From assembly GCA_002418285.1 (NCBI GenBank), contig DIDT01000056.1:28841-92840 (forward strand): a DNA stretch of 64,000 bases, read 5' to 3'. The position numbers and the translations under genes are program-made. This stretch comes from Phycisphaerales bacterium UBA5793. Lineage in GTDB: Bacteria > Planctomycetota > Phycisphaerae > Phycisphaerales > UBA5793. Under the pieces are notes generated by a model. That model had not been told where the DNA came from. It ran no database searches and was given only the letters and a program-made list of their open reading frames with translations. Below are positions 35,329-44,041 of the stretch, in pieces (the first letter of the stretch is position 1; each line of letters opens with the position of its first letter).

Positions 35329-36375
35329 TCACTCATTGGCCAGATCATTGATGACGCGCTGCACGCCTTCGATCACGCGGGCGAGGCGGTCGTAATCGAC
35401 TTTGTCGGGAGTGTCCTCGGCTTCGTGGTAGTGTGCGTAGCGAAAGGGCGCCGTGTCGGTGATCATGATGGCGGGGTAGCCGGCCTGCCAGAAGGACCAG
35501 TGATCCGACCAGCCGACGCCGGGGATGTGCCCCGGCAGTGCGGCGCCTTCGGAAGGAAACTGTGCGTGCTGTTGAAATGACGCGATGCACTTGCGAACGA
35601 GCCCGCGCGAACCGACGCTGCCGACGAATCCGATGAAGTTGCCCTGCGATGGATAGAGCAGGCCCAGGCCGAGCGGGTAGTGCTGTGTACCGGGCTCATC
35701 GCTGAAGCAGCCCATGGTTTCGAGGGCGAGCATGGCGATGATGTTGTCGTTGCGTGCGCGACACTGCCGGGCGTAGACGAGCGAGCCCATCTGACCTTCC
35801 TGTTGGAAGAAGGGCGGCTCTTCATTGACGAAGAAGACAAAGCGCAACGTGCGGCGCGGCGCCGAGCCGGCCATGCGACGGGCAAGGGCCAACGTGGCGA
35901 CGACGCCGGTGCCGTTGTCGTTGGCGCCGGGCGAACCGAAGATCGAGTCGTAGTGCGCGCCGACGACGATGATCTCTTCAGGCTTTGTGACTCCGGGGAT
36001 CTCGACGGAGAGATTCGAGCAGACGGTGTCGCTCTCGAGGTTGGGACCGAGTTCAAGGTGGACCGGGAACGGGTGGCGCTGGACTGAGTAGCCGGCTTGC
36101 GTGAGTTGCTTCTCGATGAATGCGGCCGCAGCTTCGAGCTTGTCGGGCAGGAAGGCGTTGCGTTCGCCGATGTCGCCAGCCAATGTCTGCAGGTCGATTC
36201 GGAGGTGGTCGGCCAGTGTCTGCTGTTCAAGCGTTGCAGGCGGCAAGGGATCACGGAACGAGCGGCCGGGCATGCGGATCATGATGACGTAGCATACCGC
36301 CAGCACGCCGGCGATGAACAGGAACAGATTGCGGAGGCGGCGGAGGGCAGCGCGGGTGATGAGCTTCATCGCCAT
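35329..36375 (-). CDS. M28-family zinc aminopeptidase, membrane-anchored
   Basis: 348 aa. A single N-terminal helix (LFLFIAGVLAVCYVIMI, about 17-33) anchors an extracytoplasmic M28 domain. Metal and catalytic motifs are VVGAHYDSIFGSPGANDNGTG (His and bridging Asp), FVNEEPPFF (catalytic and metal Glu), and a later SDHWSF with the last His ligand. The family cleaves N-terminal residues or dipeptides with two zinc ions. It is downstream of the sugar ABC operon but probably a separate unit, because a hairpin lies between. Confidence 0.88.
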   Translation of the reverse strand: MAMKLITRAALRRLRNLFLFIAGVLAVCYVIMIRMPGRSFRDPLPPATLEQQTLADHLRIDLQTLAGDIGERNAFLPDKLEAAAAFIEKQLTQAGYSVQRHPFPVHLELGPNLESDTVCSNLSVEIPGVTKPEEIIVVGAHYDSIFGSPGANDNGTGVVATLALARRMAGSAPRRTLRFVFFVNEEPPFFQQEGQMGSLVYARQCRARNDNIIAMLALETMGCFSDEPGTQHYPLGLGLLYPSQGNFIGFVGSVGSRGLVRKCIASFQQHAQFPSEGAALPGHIPGVGWSDHWSFWQAGYPAIMITDTAPFRYAHYHEAEDTPDKVDYDRLARVIEGVQRVINDLANE

Positions 36376-36422
36376 TGGCGCAAAGACATACGGATCACGG
36401 CGGGGCGCGGTTGCAGTATTGG

Positions 36423-36452
36423 CGCGACCCTGCGCAAAGCCTCCGGGTCGCG
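36423..36452. terminator. Hairpin between ABC operon and peptidase gene
   Basis: CGCGACCC (36423-36430) pairs perfectly with GGGTCGCG (36445-36452) around a 14-nt loop. No T tract follows on the minus strand, so it may be a weak or Rho-assisted stop after the substrate-binding protein. Confidence 0.35.
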
Positions 36453-36486
36453 GCTGAACACGACTCAGCTTACCTGTCGTCGCGAC

Positions 36487-37521
36487 TCAATACACCGAGT
36501 CGGGGAAGTAGTAGTCCTTCGCGTTCTGCGGCGTGATGAGTTCGACGTCGATCATCAAGTGCTTGGGCATGAACTGGCTGACCGGGGCGCGGTGGCCGTC
36601 GCGCAGATTGGACACGGCCATGTGGATGCCGGTGGCGATCATGGAGGGAGGATAGGTGATGTTGGCCGGGAACATTGCGCTGCCGTCCATGACCATCTTG
36701 ACGACTTCCTTCATGCCCGCGCCGCCGAGCATCCACATCTCTTTCTCGCGGCCGGCTTCCTTGATCGCCTTGTAGGCGCCCATGGCGATGTCATCGTCCT
36801 GAGCCCAGACGGCGTCGATCTTCTTGTGCTTGACGAGGAACGTCTGCATGACTTCGAGACCCTTCTGGCGATTCCACATCGCAGGCTGCTGGCCGAGGAT
36901 CTCAATGTCGGGGTACTGCTTGAAGACTTCCAAGGCTGCGTTGACGCGATCGCTGTTGACGGTGCAGGGGATGCCTTCGAGGATGACGATCTTGCCCTTG
37001 CCGCCGAGGCGATCGACCATGAACTGCGCGCTCTTGCGGCCGAAGGCCTTGTTATCGCCTTCGAGGAAGAGATCGGCGACGGGCTCGAGGAAGCCGCGAT
37101 CGACATTGACGATGTAGATGCCGCGCTCGTGGGCCCGCTTGGCGATGGGAGTGATGGGGGCGCTCTCGGTGGCGAGGACGACGAGGCCGTCGATCCCCTT
37201 GACCATCATGTTCTCGATGTCGCTGATCTGCTTCTGAGGCGTGGTGGCCGTGGCGAGGGTGAAATCGACGTCGGGGTAGAGTTCCTGCGCCTTCTTGGCC
37301 CACCACACCACGCCGGCCGTCCAGCCGTGGTCCGCGGCGGGAATGGAAATGCCGATGCGGAGCTTGGCGGAAGTGGGCTGCTCGACGGTGTTTTCGGTGG
37401 CGACAGGGGCGGGCGAAGAGGTCGCCGGATTCTCAGCTGCGCTCCAGGCCGGCAGGGCCAGGGCGGCAAGAGTCAGGGCGGCAGTGGTGAGCGAAAGACG
37501 ACGGTGTGTGGTGCAGGCCAT
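36487..37521 (-). CDS. Sugar ABC transporter substrate-binding protein (PBP1/RbsB type)
   Basis: 344 aa from the ATG at 37519-37521, with GGAGGAG 6 nt upstream. A signal peptide is followed by a short Pro/Thr/Ser-rich linker and a periplasmic_binding_protein-like sugar domain (RIGISIPAADHGWTAGVVWWAKKAQ; GIDGLVVLATESAPITPIAKRA; WAQDDDIAMGAYKAIKEAG). The GDN...FGRKSAQF and DDDIAMG phrases are typical of the ribose/rhamnose/xylitol-type receptors. It is the last gene of the importer operon. Confidence 0.9.
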   Translation of the reverse strand: MACTTHRRLSLTTAALTLAALALPAWSAAENPATSSPAPVATENTVEQPTSAKLRIGISIPAADHGWTAGVVWWAKKAQELYPDVDFTLATATTPQKQISDIENMMVKGIDGLVVLATESAPITPIAKRAHERGIYIVNVDRGFLEPVADLFLEGDNKAFGRKSAQFMVDRLGGKGKIVILEGIPCTVNSDRVNAALEVFKQYPDIEILGQQPAMWNRQKGLEVMQTFLVKHKKIDAVWAQDDDIAMGAYKAIKEAGREKEMWMLGGAGMKEVVKMVMDGSAMFPANITYPPSMIATGIHMAVSNLRDGHRAPVSQFMPKHLMIDVELITPQNAKDYYFPDSVY

Positions 37522-37577
37522 GATTGCTCCTCCGGATTTGGAAGAGCAGTATATCGGGTGAAACTGCCGGAGAATCG

Positions 37578-38624
37578 TCATTCAGGTCGTTGGAGGCCGA
37601 CCTGGCTGCGGAGCCACTGGGAGAATCCGTGGGCTCGGGCTCGTGTCGTGAATCGGGCGATCAATTCGTCCCGACCGGCGGTGTTGCCCGGCGATGCGAC
37701 GGTCAGATGCGCGGCGAAGTAGCGTTGTTTCGAATCCCCCGATCCAGACATCTCACTGCGCACATTGACTGACCTCACGTGATCCAGCGGCAAGTCGAGC
37801 CGCTCGGAGCGATCGGCAATCGCTGGCAGGCTGAGCGTTCCGTTGAGTCGGTCGATGATGAGATCGACCCGGCCGCGCGAGAGCGAGAACGTCTGCCATG
37901 CGAATGCGGCGATTCCTGCAACGGGTGCGATGATCCACACTCCGTAGACAAACTCGAGCGGCGGCGCCATGTGCAGTGCGAATCCTGCGATGAAGATACT
38001 GATAAAGGGGACGATGAACGTGGCGCCGGCAAAGGCGACGATCGGAACCAGGCGCGGCAGACGCGCACGGACTTCATTGCGATCGTCGATAATCTTCACA
38101 CCGCCGGCAGGCGGATCGGTGATGAAAACGCGAAGCCAATACGCAAACAGCCCCCACGCGCCGACGATGAGCAGGTTCGGAACGGTCATGAACAGGATCA
38201 GGAATGCATCGCTGGAGTCGAGCTCGGTGCTGAGCACCGCGTCGTCGTGCCGGTCGGGGTTGTAATGCACGGTGACTTCACTTCCCGGCACATACCGGGC
38301 CACCACCTGCTCGGCGTAGGTCGGATCAGACAGACCGAGGTCGCCGTGTCGCCATGTATCGCCTTCGAACTTCTCGCCGTTGACCTCGTAGGAGAACGTG
38401 ATTTTCGGGCGGTGCGAGTCTCCACCCTCGGAGTCGGCGGTCGTCTCCACACTGCTCTGCACGACGGTTCCGACCGTGGTCGGATAGGTCGCGGTCCCCA
38501 GTTGCCGGAAGACCGAGCGAAGAAAGAAGTAGTCGAAAGAGCCGATCACTCCCATCGCGATGACCGCGGTCAGCAGTGTGCCCAGCAGAGTCTTCAGGCG
38601 TTGGTTCAGTGGAGTGTTGGCCAT
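37578..38624 (-). CDS. DUF3592-domain membrane protein
   Basis: 348 aa, with GGAGGT 6 nt before the ATG. One N-terminal helix is followed by a beta-rich extracytoplasmic part with the DUF3592 pattern (TVGTVVQSSVET...KITFSYEVNGEKFEGD...YVPGSEVTVHYNPDRHDDAVL), then more hydrophobic segments (VPNLLIVGAWGLFAYWL; LVPIVAFAGATFIVPFI) and a PH-like C-terminal region. It lies between the permease and the substrate-binding gene of a sugar ABC operon, in the same direction. DUF3592 proteins have no established role in sugar transport. Confidence 0.82.
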   Translation of the reverse strand: MANTPLNQRLKTLLGTLLTAVIAMGVIGSFDYFFLRSVFRQLGTATYPTTVGTVVQSSVETTADSEGGDSHRPKITFSYEVNGEKFEGDTWRHGDLGLSDPTYAEQVVARYVPGSEVTVHYNPDRHDDAVLSTELDSSDAFLILFMTVPNLLIVGAWGLFAYWLRVFITDPPAGGVKIIDDRNEVRARLPRLVPIVAFAGATFIVPFISIFIAGFALHMAPPLEFVYGVWIIAPVAGIAAFAWQTFSLSRGRVDLIIDRLNGTLSLPAIADRSERLDLPLDHVRSVNVRSEMSGSGDSKQRYFAAHLTVASPGNTAGRDELIARFTTRARAHGFSQWLRSQVGLQRPE

Positions 38625-38652
38625 ACGAACCTCCGGAGAGCGGTCGGGTTGT

Positions 38653-39708
38653 TTAGTTCTCCGATCGACTGCGTTGCAGCAGTACGGCGAGGATGATGAC
38701 GCCGGCCTTGACGAGGCCCTGCCAGTAGGTCGACACGTCGGCGAGGACGAGCACGTTGTCGATCATGCCGAGGATGAGCACGCCGATGATGGTGCCCCAG
38801 ACGCGACCTTTGCCGCCGCTCATGCGCGTGCCGCCGATGACCACGGCGGCGATGGCGTCGAGTTCGAAGAGGTTGCCGGTGTTCGAGGCACCGACGCTGT
38901 TGAGGCGCGACGAGAGCAGCAGGGCGGCGATGCCGGTGCACAGGCCGATCAGCGTGTAGGTGATGATGCGGACGCGGTCGACATTGATGGCGCTGTAGCG
39001 GGCGGCCGTCTCGTTGGAGCCGACGGCGATGGTGTAGCGGCCATAGCGGGTGTGGCTGAGCACGACCTGGGCGATCACGGCCATGAGCAGGAAGATAATG
39101 ATCGGCCAGGTGATGCTCATGCTGACTTGGTCGCCGGCGGCGTTGTGCCACGCGGGCAGGGGGATGCCGTTGCGCGGGCTGCTGATGGCTTCGAAGAGGT
39201 TCATGCTCGACGAGCGGACCTCGCCGCCATCGGCCATCGCGAGAATGATCGATCGATAGCCTGCGAGGCCGCCGAGCGTGACGATGAAAGGCGCAATGCG
39301 ACCCTTGGTGATGAGCAGGCCGTTGATCAAGCCGAGCCCCATGCCGATGAGCGGCGCGGCGACGCACGCGGCGACGACACCCATCCATTCGCTTTCCATG
39401 CCGCCGATGACTTTGTTCATCGCGTAGATGGACAAGCCGCCGATGAGCGCGGCCATGGAGCCGACGGAGAGATCAATACCGCCGGAGATGATGACAAACG
39501 TCATGCCGATGGCGATGATGCCGATGAACGAATTCTGGTGGATGATGTTGCGGATGTTCTCGGGGTTGAGGAAGTGATCGCGCGTGCCCGGGAACAGCGA
39601 GCAGAACGCCGCGAGGGCGACAAAGGCAATCAGTCCGCCCCAGGTCTCGAAGAAGTCGGACCAGCGGAAGGTCGGGGCCGTCGGGGTGTTGGGCTTGTCC
39701 TGGATCAT
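38653..39708 (-). CDS. Sugar ABC transporter permease (RbsC type)
   Basis: 351 aa, about ten hydrophobic segments. The BPD_transp_2 signatures are clear: IIAIGMTFVIISGGIDLSVGSMAAL, GLINGLLITKGRIAPFIVTLGG, and YAIN-like ARYSAINVDRVRIITYTLIG, GGTRMSGGKGRVWGTIIGVL. Its start codon overlaps the stop of the ATPase gene (39705-39708, ATGA), so the two are translated together. It forms the membrane pore for the imported sugar. Confidence 0.93.
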   Translation of the reverse strand: MIQDKPNTPTAPTFRWSDFFETWGGLIAFVALAAFCSLFPGTRDHFLNPENIRNIIHQNSFIGIIAIGMTFVIISGGIDLSVGSMAALIGGLSIYAMNKVIGGMESEWMGVVAACVAAPLIGMGLGLINGLLITKGRIAPFIVTLGGLAGYRSIILAMADGGEVRSSSMNLFEAISSPRNGIPLPAWHNAAGDQVSMSITWPIIIFLLMAVIAQVVLSHTRYGRYTIAVGSNETAARYSAINVDRVRIITYTLIGLCTGIAALLLSSRLNSVGASNTGNLFELDAIAAVVIGGTRMSGGKGRVWGTIIGVLILGMIDNVLVLADVSTYWQGLVKAGVIILAVLLQRSRSEN

Positions 39709-41207
39709 GCGACGCGATTCTCCCGCAGGCCAGCGGCCAGGTGCATGATGTCGCTCTCAGTGGCTCGCTCGCCGGGCAGTGATCCAACGATACGCCCGTT
39801 GCGCATGACGAGGATGCGGTGGCACAGGCCGATGAGTTCAGGCATCTCCGAGGAGATCATGAGGATGGACTTGCCCTCGGCCGCGAGGCCGTGAATGAGC
39901 TGGTAGATTTCCTGCTTGGCGCCGATGTCGACGCCGCGCGTGGGTTCATCGAGCAGGAGGACATTGGGCTTGGTGTCGAGCCACTTGGCCAGCGCAACTT
40001 TCTGCTGATTGCCTCCGCTGAGCGAGCCGACGCGCTGCCGAACGCTGCTGCAGCGCGTGCCGAGTTTTTGAGCGTGTTGGTTTGCGGCGGCCTGTCGTGC
40101 CGATCGGTTGAGCAGGGGAAAGCCGTACGTGGGCAGGTTGGCGAGCGTGGAGTTCTCGGTGATGCTCAGATCGAGGTGCAGGCCGCGCAACTTGCGATCT
40201 TCCGAGACGTAGGCGATGCGATGCCGGATCGCGTCGATGGGGCTGCGGATGTCAGCCGGTTCGCCGATGATACTCACCGATCCGCTGCGCCGTTTGCGGA
40301 GGCCGGCGATCGCTTCGGCGAACTCGGTGCGGCCCGAACCGACGAGTCCCGCCAGCCCGACGATCTCACCGCGATGCAGATCGAGTCCGGCGCCGCGCAC
40401 CCAGCCATCGACGAAGAAGTTGCGCACCTCGAGCACCGTGTCGGGCAGGTGAGGCGCACGCTGCGGGAAGAGGTCGCCAAGGTCGCGCCCGACCATCAGC
40501 CGCGCCAGTTCCGCATCATCCGCTTCGCGCGGCTCGACCGTCTTGACGTATTGCCCGTCGCGCAGGACCGTAATGCGATCGCACAGACGGCGGACCTCGG
40601 GCAGGATGTGCGAAATGTAGATGATCGTCACGCCCTGGTGCAGGCGCATCTGGTTGATCACGCGAAACAGGGCCGTCGTCTCGCGCTCGCTGAGCACGGC
40701 CGTGGGTTCGTCCATGATGAGCAGCCGCGCTTCACACGATAGGGCCTTGGCGATTTCGACGAGTTGTTGGTCGGCGATGGAGAGGCGGTTGACGCGCGTG
40801 CGCGGGCTGACGTTTGAGCCCAGTTGATTGAGCAGTTTGAGGGCGGCTGTCTCGGCCGAGCCGCGATCGACGAGGCCAAGGGTGGTGCGTTCGCGGCCGA
40901 GGAAGATGTTGTCGGCCACGGAGAGTTCGCCGATGAGATTGAGTTCCTGGTGGATCATCGCGATGCCGAGCTTCATCGCCTCGGCTGGAGTGCAGAGGTT
41001 GAGCGGCTTGCCGTCGAAGGTGATTGAGCCGGCGGTCGGGTGCTCGAGGCCGCTGAGCATCTTCATGAGGGTGCTTTTGCCGGCCCCGTTTTCGCCGATG
41101 AGGCCGTGCGCTTCACCGCGGTTGATGGAGAGCGTGAGATTGTTGACCGCGCGGACGGCGGGGTAGTCCTTGGTCACGCCGTTGATGGTGAGAATAGGCT
41201 CGGCCAC
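39705..41207 (-). CDS. Sugar ABC transporter ATP-binding protein (RbsA type)
   Basis: 500 aa with two ABC domains, starting at a GTG (41205-41207). N-terminal domain: Walker A GENGAGKST, LSIADQQLVEIAKALS, Walker B LLIMDEPTAVL. C-terminal domain: degenerate Walker A (GLVGSGRTE), LSGGNQQKVALAKWL, LLLDEPTRGVDIGAK. This double-domain layout is the sugar-specific RbsA/MglA/XylG class. It is the first gene of the operon, with a 19-bp palindrome 71 bp upstream. Confidence 0.94.
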   Translation of the reverse strand: MAEPILTINGVTKDYPAVRAVNNLTLSINRGEAHGLIGENGAGKSTLMKMLSGLEHPTAGSITFDGKPLNLCTPAEAMKLGIAMIHQELNLIGELSVADNIFLGRERTTLGLVDRGSAETAALKLLNQLGSNVSPRTRVNRLSIADQQLVEIAKALSCEARLLIMDEPTAVLSERETTALFRVINQMRLHQGVTIIYISHILPEVRRLCDRITVLRDGQYVKTVEPREADDAELARLMVGRDLGDLFPQRAPHLPDTVLEVRNFFVDGWVRGAGLDLHRGEIVGLAGLVGSGRTEFAEAIAGLRKRRSGSVSIIGEPADIRSPIDAIRHRIAYVSEDRKLRGLHLDLSITENSTLANLPTYGFPLLNRSARQAAANQHAQKLGTRCSSVRQRVGSLSGGNQQKVALAKWLDTKPNVLLLDEPTRGVDIGAKQEIYQLIHGLAAEGKSILMISSEMPELIGLCHRILVMRNGRIVGSLPGERATESDIMHLAAGLRENRVA

Positions 41208-41277
41208 AGTGAATCAAGATAGGCGGGCAGGGGGACGAAAGCGTGGGGATCGGCGGTCAGACGCGCGCGATCGAAGC

Positions 41278-41296
41278 CCATGTTCAATGAACATGG
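41278..41296. promoter_or_regulatory. 19-bp perfect palindrome, candidate operator of the sugar operon
   Basis: CCATGTTCA and its exact complement flank a single A (41278-41296). The arms extend by three more pairs with one mismatch to 41274-41300. It lies 71 bp upstream of the first ABC gene and 32 bp past the stop of the SBBP gene. No T tract follows on either strand, which favours a binding site (for example a LacI/GntR-type regulator) over a terminator. The regulator is not in view. Confidence 0.5.
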
Positions 41297-41327
41297 ACTT
41301 CGGGGGCGATTTGCGATGTGTGCGGGG

Positions 41328-43889
41328 TTATTCGATCCGTTCGACGTTGCTTGTGGCGCAGGTCGTGAGGTCAAGGAGTTGGAGGTAGCCGCCGCACGCA
41401 CCGGGGCCGGCGTTGGAGTTGAGTGTGCGCGAGCCGTTGGGGTCGGAGTTGAGGACGGTGACGAGTTGGATCTGGTTGGTGCCCAGGCCGAGCGTGGTGC
41501 CGCGGCATGGTTGGCTGTTTGGGATGACGAACGAGCCGGTGTTGCGCGCGTAGATCAGCGCAGCCGGGGCGTCGGGTGTGGCGCCGGACCATTCGATGTG
41601 GATGGGGCCGCCGGATGGACACGTTGATGTCACCGACAAGGTCGGACCCCAGGCATCTGCATCCGAAACAACCAAGAGTACGGCATCTTCATCACCACCG
41701 AGAAACTCATTAAGTCGTCCGTCGAAGTCCGATGAGGTGGTGGTGCTGGAGAGCACAAGCTCCGCCGAGTTGCCCAACACGATGCTCGTGCTGGGATGTT
41801 CAGAGCCGTCGCCTTCATTCGCGGCTCCTCCGATGTAGATCATTCCCTGCACGACGCTCGTTTGCGTCACTCCCATCAGAAAGACATCGCGACCTCCCCT
41901 GGCTTCATTCTGACGAGCAGAGAAGTCGGCCGAGTCGGTGGTGCCTGCCACCAAGTACGAGTTCGACGGTGAGATGACAACATCTTCCGCGAATTCGGTT
42001 CCCGTTCCTCCAACATATCTCATCCAGACTGGCTCGCCAATTGAACTTGCCTTGACCAGGAAACCATCCGCTTCGCCACCGAGGTAGGAGTTGCGCGCTT
42101 GCTCGAAGTCGGGCGAGTCCGTCCGCCCGACGATGGCCAGATCTCCGGACGCGCCGATGGCCATCGCAAACGCGGCGTCTTCACCGCTTCCACCAATATA
42201 TCGCACCCACTGAATGCTCCCCTGCGCATCCACCAGAGTGCAGAATGCATCGCCCCACCAGGTTCCACCGTGAAACGCATTGACTTGCCCTTCAAAGTTT
42301 GAGGAACGGGTGTAGCCTGCAATCAAGGCGTTCCCCGCCCCATCCAGGACGACTTGTTTGGCGCCGTCCGAGTCCGAACCGCCCAGATACACCATCCAGT
42401 CGGTCGCCCCGTCTGCATCGAGTCGGTAAAGGCATGCGTCGCGGTAGCCGCCATGGAAGCTGTTCAGTCGTCCCAGCACGCGCGTTGAAGAAGTTCCACC
42501 GATGACCATGATCTCACCGGCGCTTCCAATCGCAAGCCCGGTCGCCTCATCGTCTTCAGTCCCTCCCAGGTATCGCATCCACAACAGCGCCCCCTCCGAA
42601 CTCAGTCTGGCCAAGTATGAATCCCAGGCGCCAAGATATGAGTTGATTCGGCCCGAAAAATCGGTGGAGGCAGTGGTGCCAGCCACGACAATCGTGTCAT
42701 CTGAGTCTATGGCGATGGCTTCACACGTGTCCCAGACCGTTCCGCCCAGATACGTCATCCACTCGACCGATCCAGACTGGGCTACGCTGACGACGAAGAC
42801 ATCACACGAACCACCGAAATACGAATTAGTGCGCCCGACATAGTCTTGAGAGGAAGTTGTACCGGAGACAAGCGTCTTGCCAGTCGAATTCACGGCAAGA
42901 ACGCTTCCATGTTCGTATCCAGAGCCTCCCAGGTACACCATCCACTCCACATCCGGGTCAATGATGAGTTCGCGCGTCGGATCGACGGGGACGTCAAGGG
43001 CAATGCGATACTTCGCGCCGTCGACGAGTTCGAAGTGTGCGGGGACGGGGTCTCGGTGATCTGACGAGCCGCGCCCGTCTGCAGATCGTGAGCGAGTCGA
43101 ACCGTCAGGTAGCGGTGTTGGATCTCCATCGTCAAGCACCGCTCCCTTACAGTCGCGGCTCGTTGAGCCCTCCTGCCAGACCAGCGGCGCGGCGTCGGTG
43201 AGGGTGCCGAAGGTCGTGTTGATGCGCAAGTCGCCGGTGTCGTCGATGCAGAGCGAGTCGATGCCGTCATACGCAATCTGGATCTGTGACCAGTCCGCGC
43301 CCGACGCCACGTGGAACTCATACTTGAGCACGCCTGAAGCGTCGGGCGCGCCGGTGATGTGCAGATCAACGCCGTCGTAGAGATTGGGGTAGATCACTTC
43401 ACCGAAGGATGGCACGTTGCTCGCCCACTTCGATTCATCATCGCCGATGTAGTAGTTGAACTTGGCGCTTTGCGGCCTCGCCGCTTCGGGGATGACGTCG
43501 TTGCTGCCGGGGAAGGTCACGGTCAGCGTGAGGTGCTCGTACGCGGGATTGAGGTCATCGCACGATCTGGCATCGGGCGCGATTTCGGGCGACAGGAGCG
43601 TGGCCGCGCGACGTTCGTCCAAACCCGCTTCCTCACGGGCGCGGCTCGTCGAGCCGGACTCCCGCGCGAGGTGCATCGTGAACGACGACTCGCGGAATGC
43701 GATGTCGAGGCCGCGCGTTTTGAAGCCATAGTGGACACTTGCGTCGCTCCACTGGCCCTGGTTCTCAACGAAGTACACCCCGCGCAGTCCGAGGTTGATT
43801 GCCTCGGTTGAAGCGGGCTGGGGCGGCTGGCCGGCCGCGGAGGGCACGGCGAGGGTCAAGGCGGAAAGAACGGCGAGTGCGTGGCGCAT
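41328..43889 (-). CDS. Secreted SBBP-repeat beta-propeller protein (paralogue A)
   Basis: 853 aa from the ATG at 43887-43889, with AGGAG 8 nt upstream. A signal peptide (about 1-20) is followed by an N-terminal domain beginning LGLRGVYFVENQGQW (the region found ahead of SBBP repeats, about 30-330). Seven approximately 52-residue SBBP repeats follow, each starting W(M/V)xY(L/I/V)GG and containing DAF/DVF-type phrases. Seven fits one seven-bladed propeller. A Cys-bearing C-terminal domain ends TCATSNVERIE. Paralogues lie at 44042-46360 and 53402-55765. Function of these secreted proteins is unknown, and surface or matrix binding is a guess. Confidence 0.85.
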   Translation of the reverse strand: MRHALAVLSALTLAVPSAAGQPPQPASTEAINLGLRGVYFVENQGQWSDASVHYGFKTRGLDIAFRESSFTMHLARESGSTSRAREEAGLDERRAATLLSPEIAPDARSCDDLNPAYEHLTLTVTFPGSNDVIPEAARPQSAKFNYYIGDDESKWASNVPSFGEVIYPNLYDGVDLHITGAPDASGVLKYEFHVASGADWSQIQIAYDGIDSLCIDDTGDLRINTTFGTLTDAAPLVWQEGSTSRDCKGAVLDDGDPTPLPDGSTRSRSADGRGSSDHRDPVPAHFELVDGAKYRIALDVPVDPTRELIIDPDVEWMVYLGGSGYEHGSVLAVNSTGKTLVSGTTSSQDYVGRTNSYFGGSCDVFVVSVAQSGSVEWMTYLGGTVWDTCEAIAIDSDDTIVVAGTTASTDFSGRINSYLGAWDSYLARLSSEGALLWMRYLGGTEDDEATGLAIGSAGEIMVIGGTSSTRVLGRLNSFHGGYRDACLYRLDADGATDWMVYLGGSDSDGAKQVVLDGAGNALIAGYTRSSNFEGQVNAFHGGTWWGDAFCTLVDAQGSIQWVRYIGGSGEDAAFAMAIGASGDLAIVGRTDSPDFEQARNSYLGGEADGFLVKASSIGEPVWMRYVGGTGTEFAEDVVISPSNSYLVAGTTDSADFSARQNEARGGRDVFLMGVTQTSVVQGMIYIGGAANEGDGSEHPSTSIVLGNSAELVLSSTTTSSDFDGRLNEFLGGDEDAVLLVVSDADAWGPTLSVTSTCPSGGPIHIEWSGATPDAPAALIYARNTGSFVIPNSQPCRGTTLGLGTNQIQLVTVLNSDPNGSRTLNSNAGPGACGGYLQLLDLTTCATSNVERIE
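43359..43463 (-). repeat. 105-bp block identical (inverted) to 53789-53893
   Basis: This stretch inside paralogue A is identical over 105 bases, on the opposite strand, to 53789-53893 inside paralogue C. Identity at silent positions over such a length, against clear divergence elsewhere in the genes, suggests recent gene conversion. Confidence 0.9.
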
Positions 43890-43973
43890 GTCAAATCTCC
43901 TGCACACCAGCATACCCGAAAACGGGTTTGGCCCAGACCGCCGAAGTCCAGAATACTGCAAAATCGAGAAAGT

Positions 43974-44001
43974 GAGCCCGGGGAGCGCCGGCCCCGGGCT
44001 C
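43974..44001 (-). terminator. Hairpin after SBBP paralogue B
   Basis: GAGCCCGGGG (43974-43983) pairs perfectly with CCCCGGGCTC (43992-44001) around an 8-nt loop. The minus-strand tail is ACTTTCTC. It lies 41 nt past the stop at 44042, between paralogues B and A, and is probably an intrinsic terminator. Confidence 0.6.
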
Positions 44002-44041
44002 GGGAAACGCAGCACGGTTACGCCGTGCCGCGCCGTCGCGC

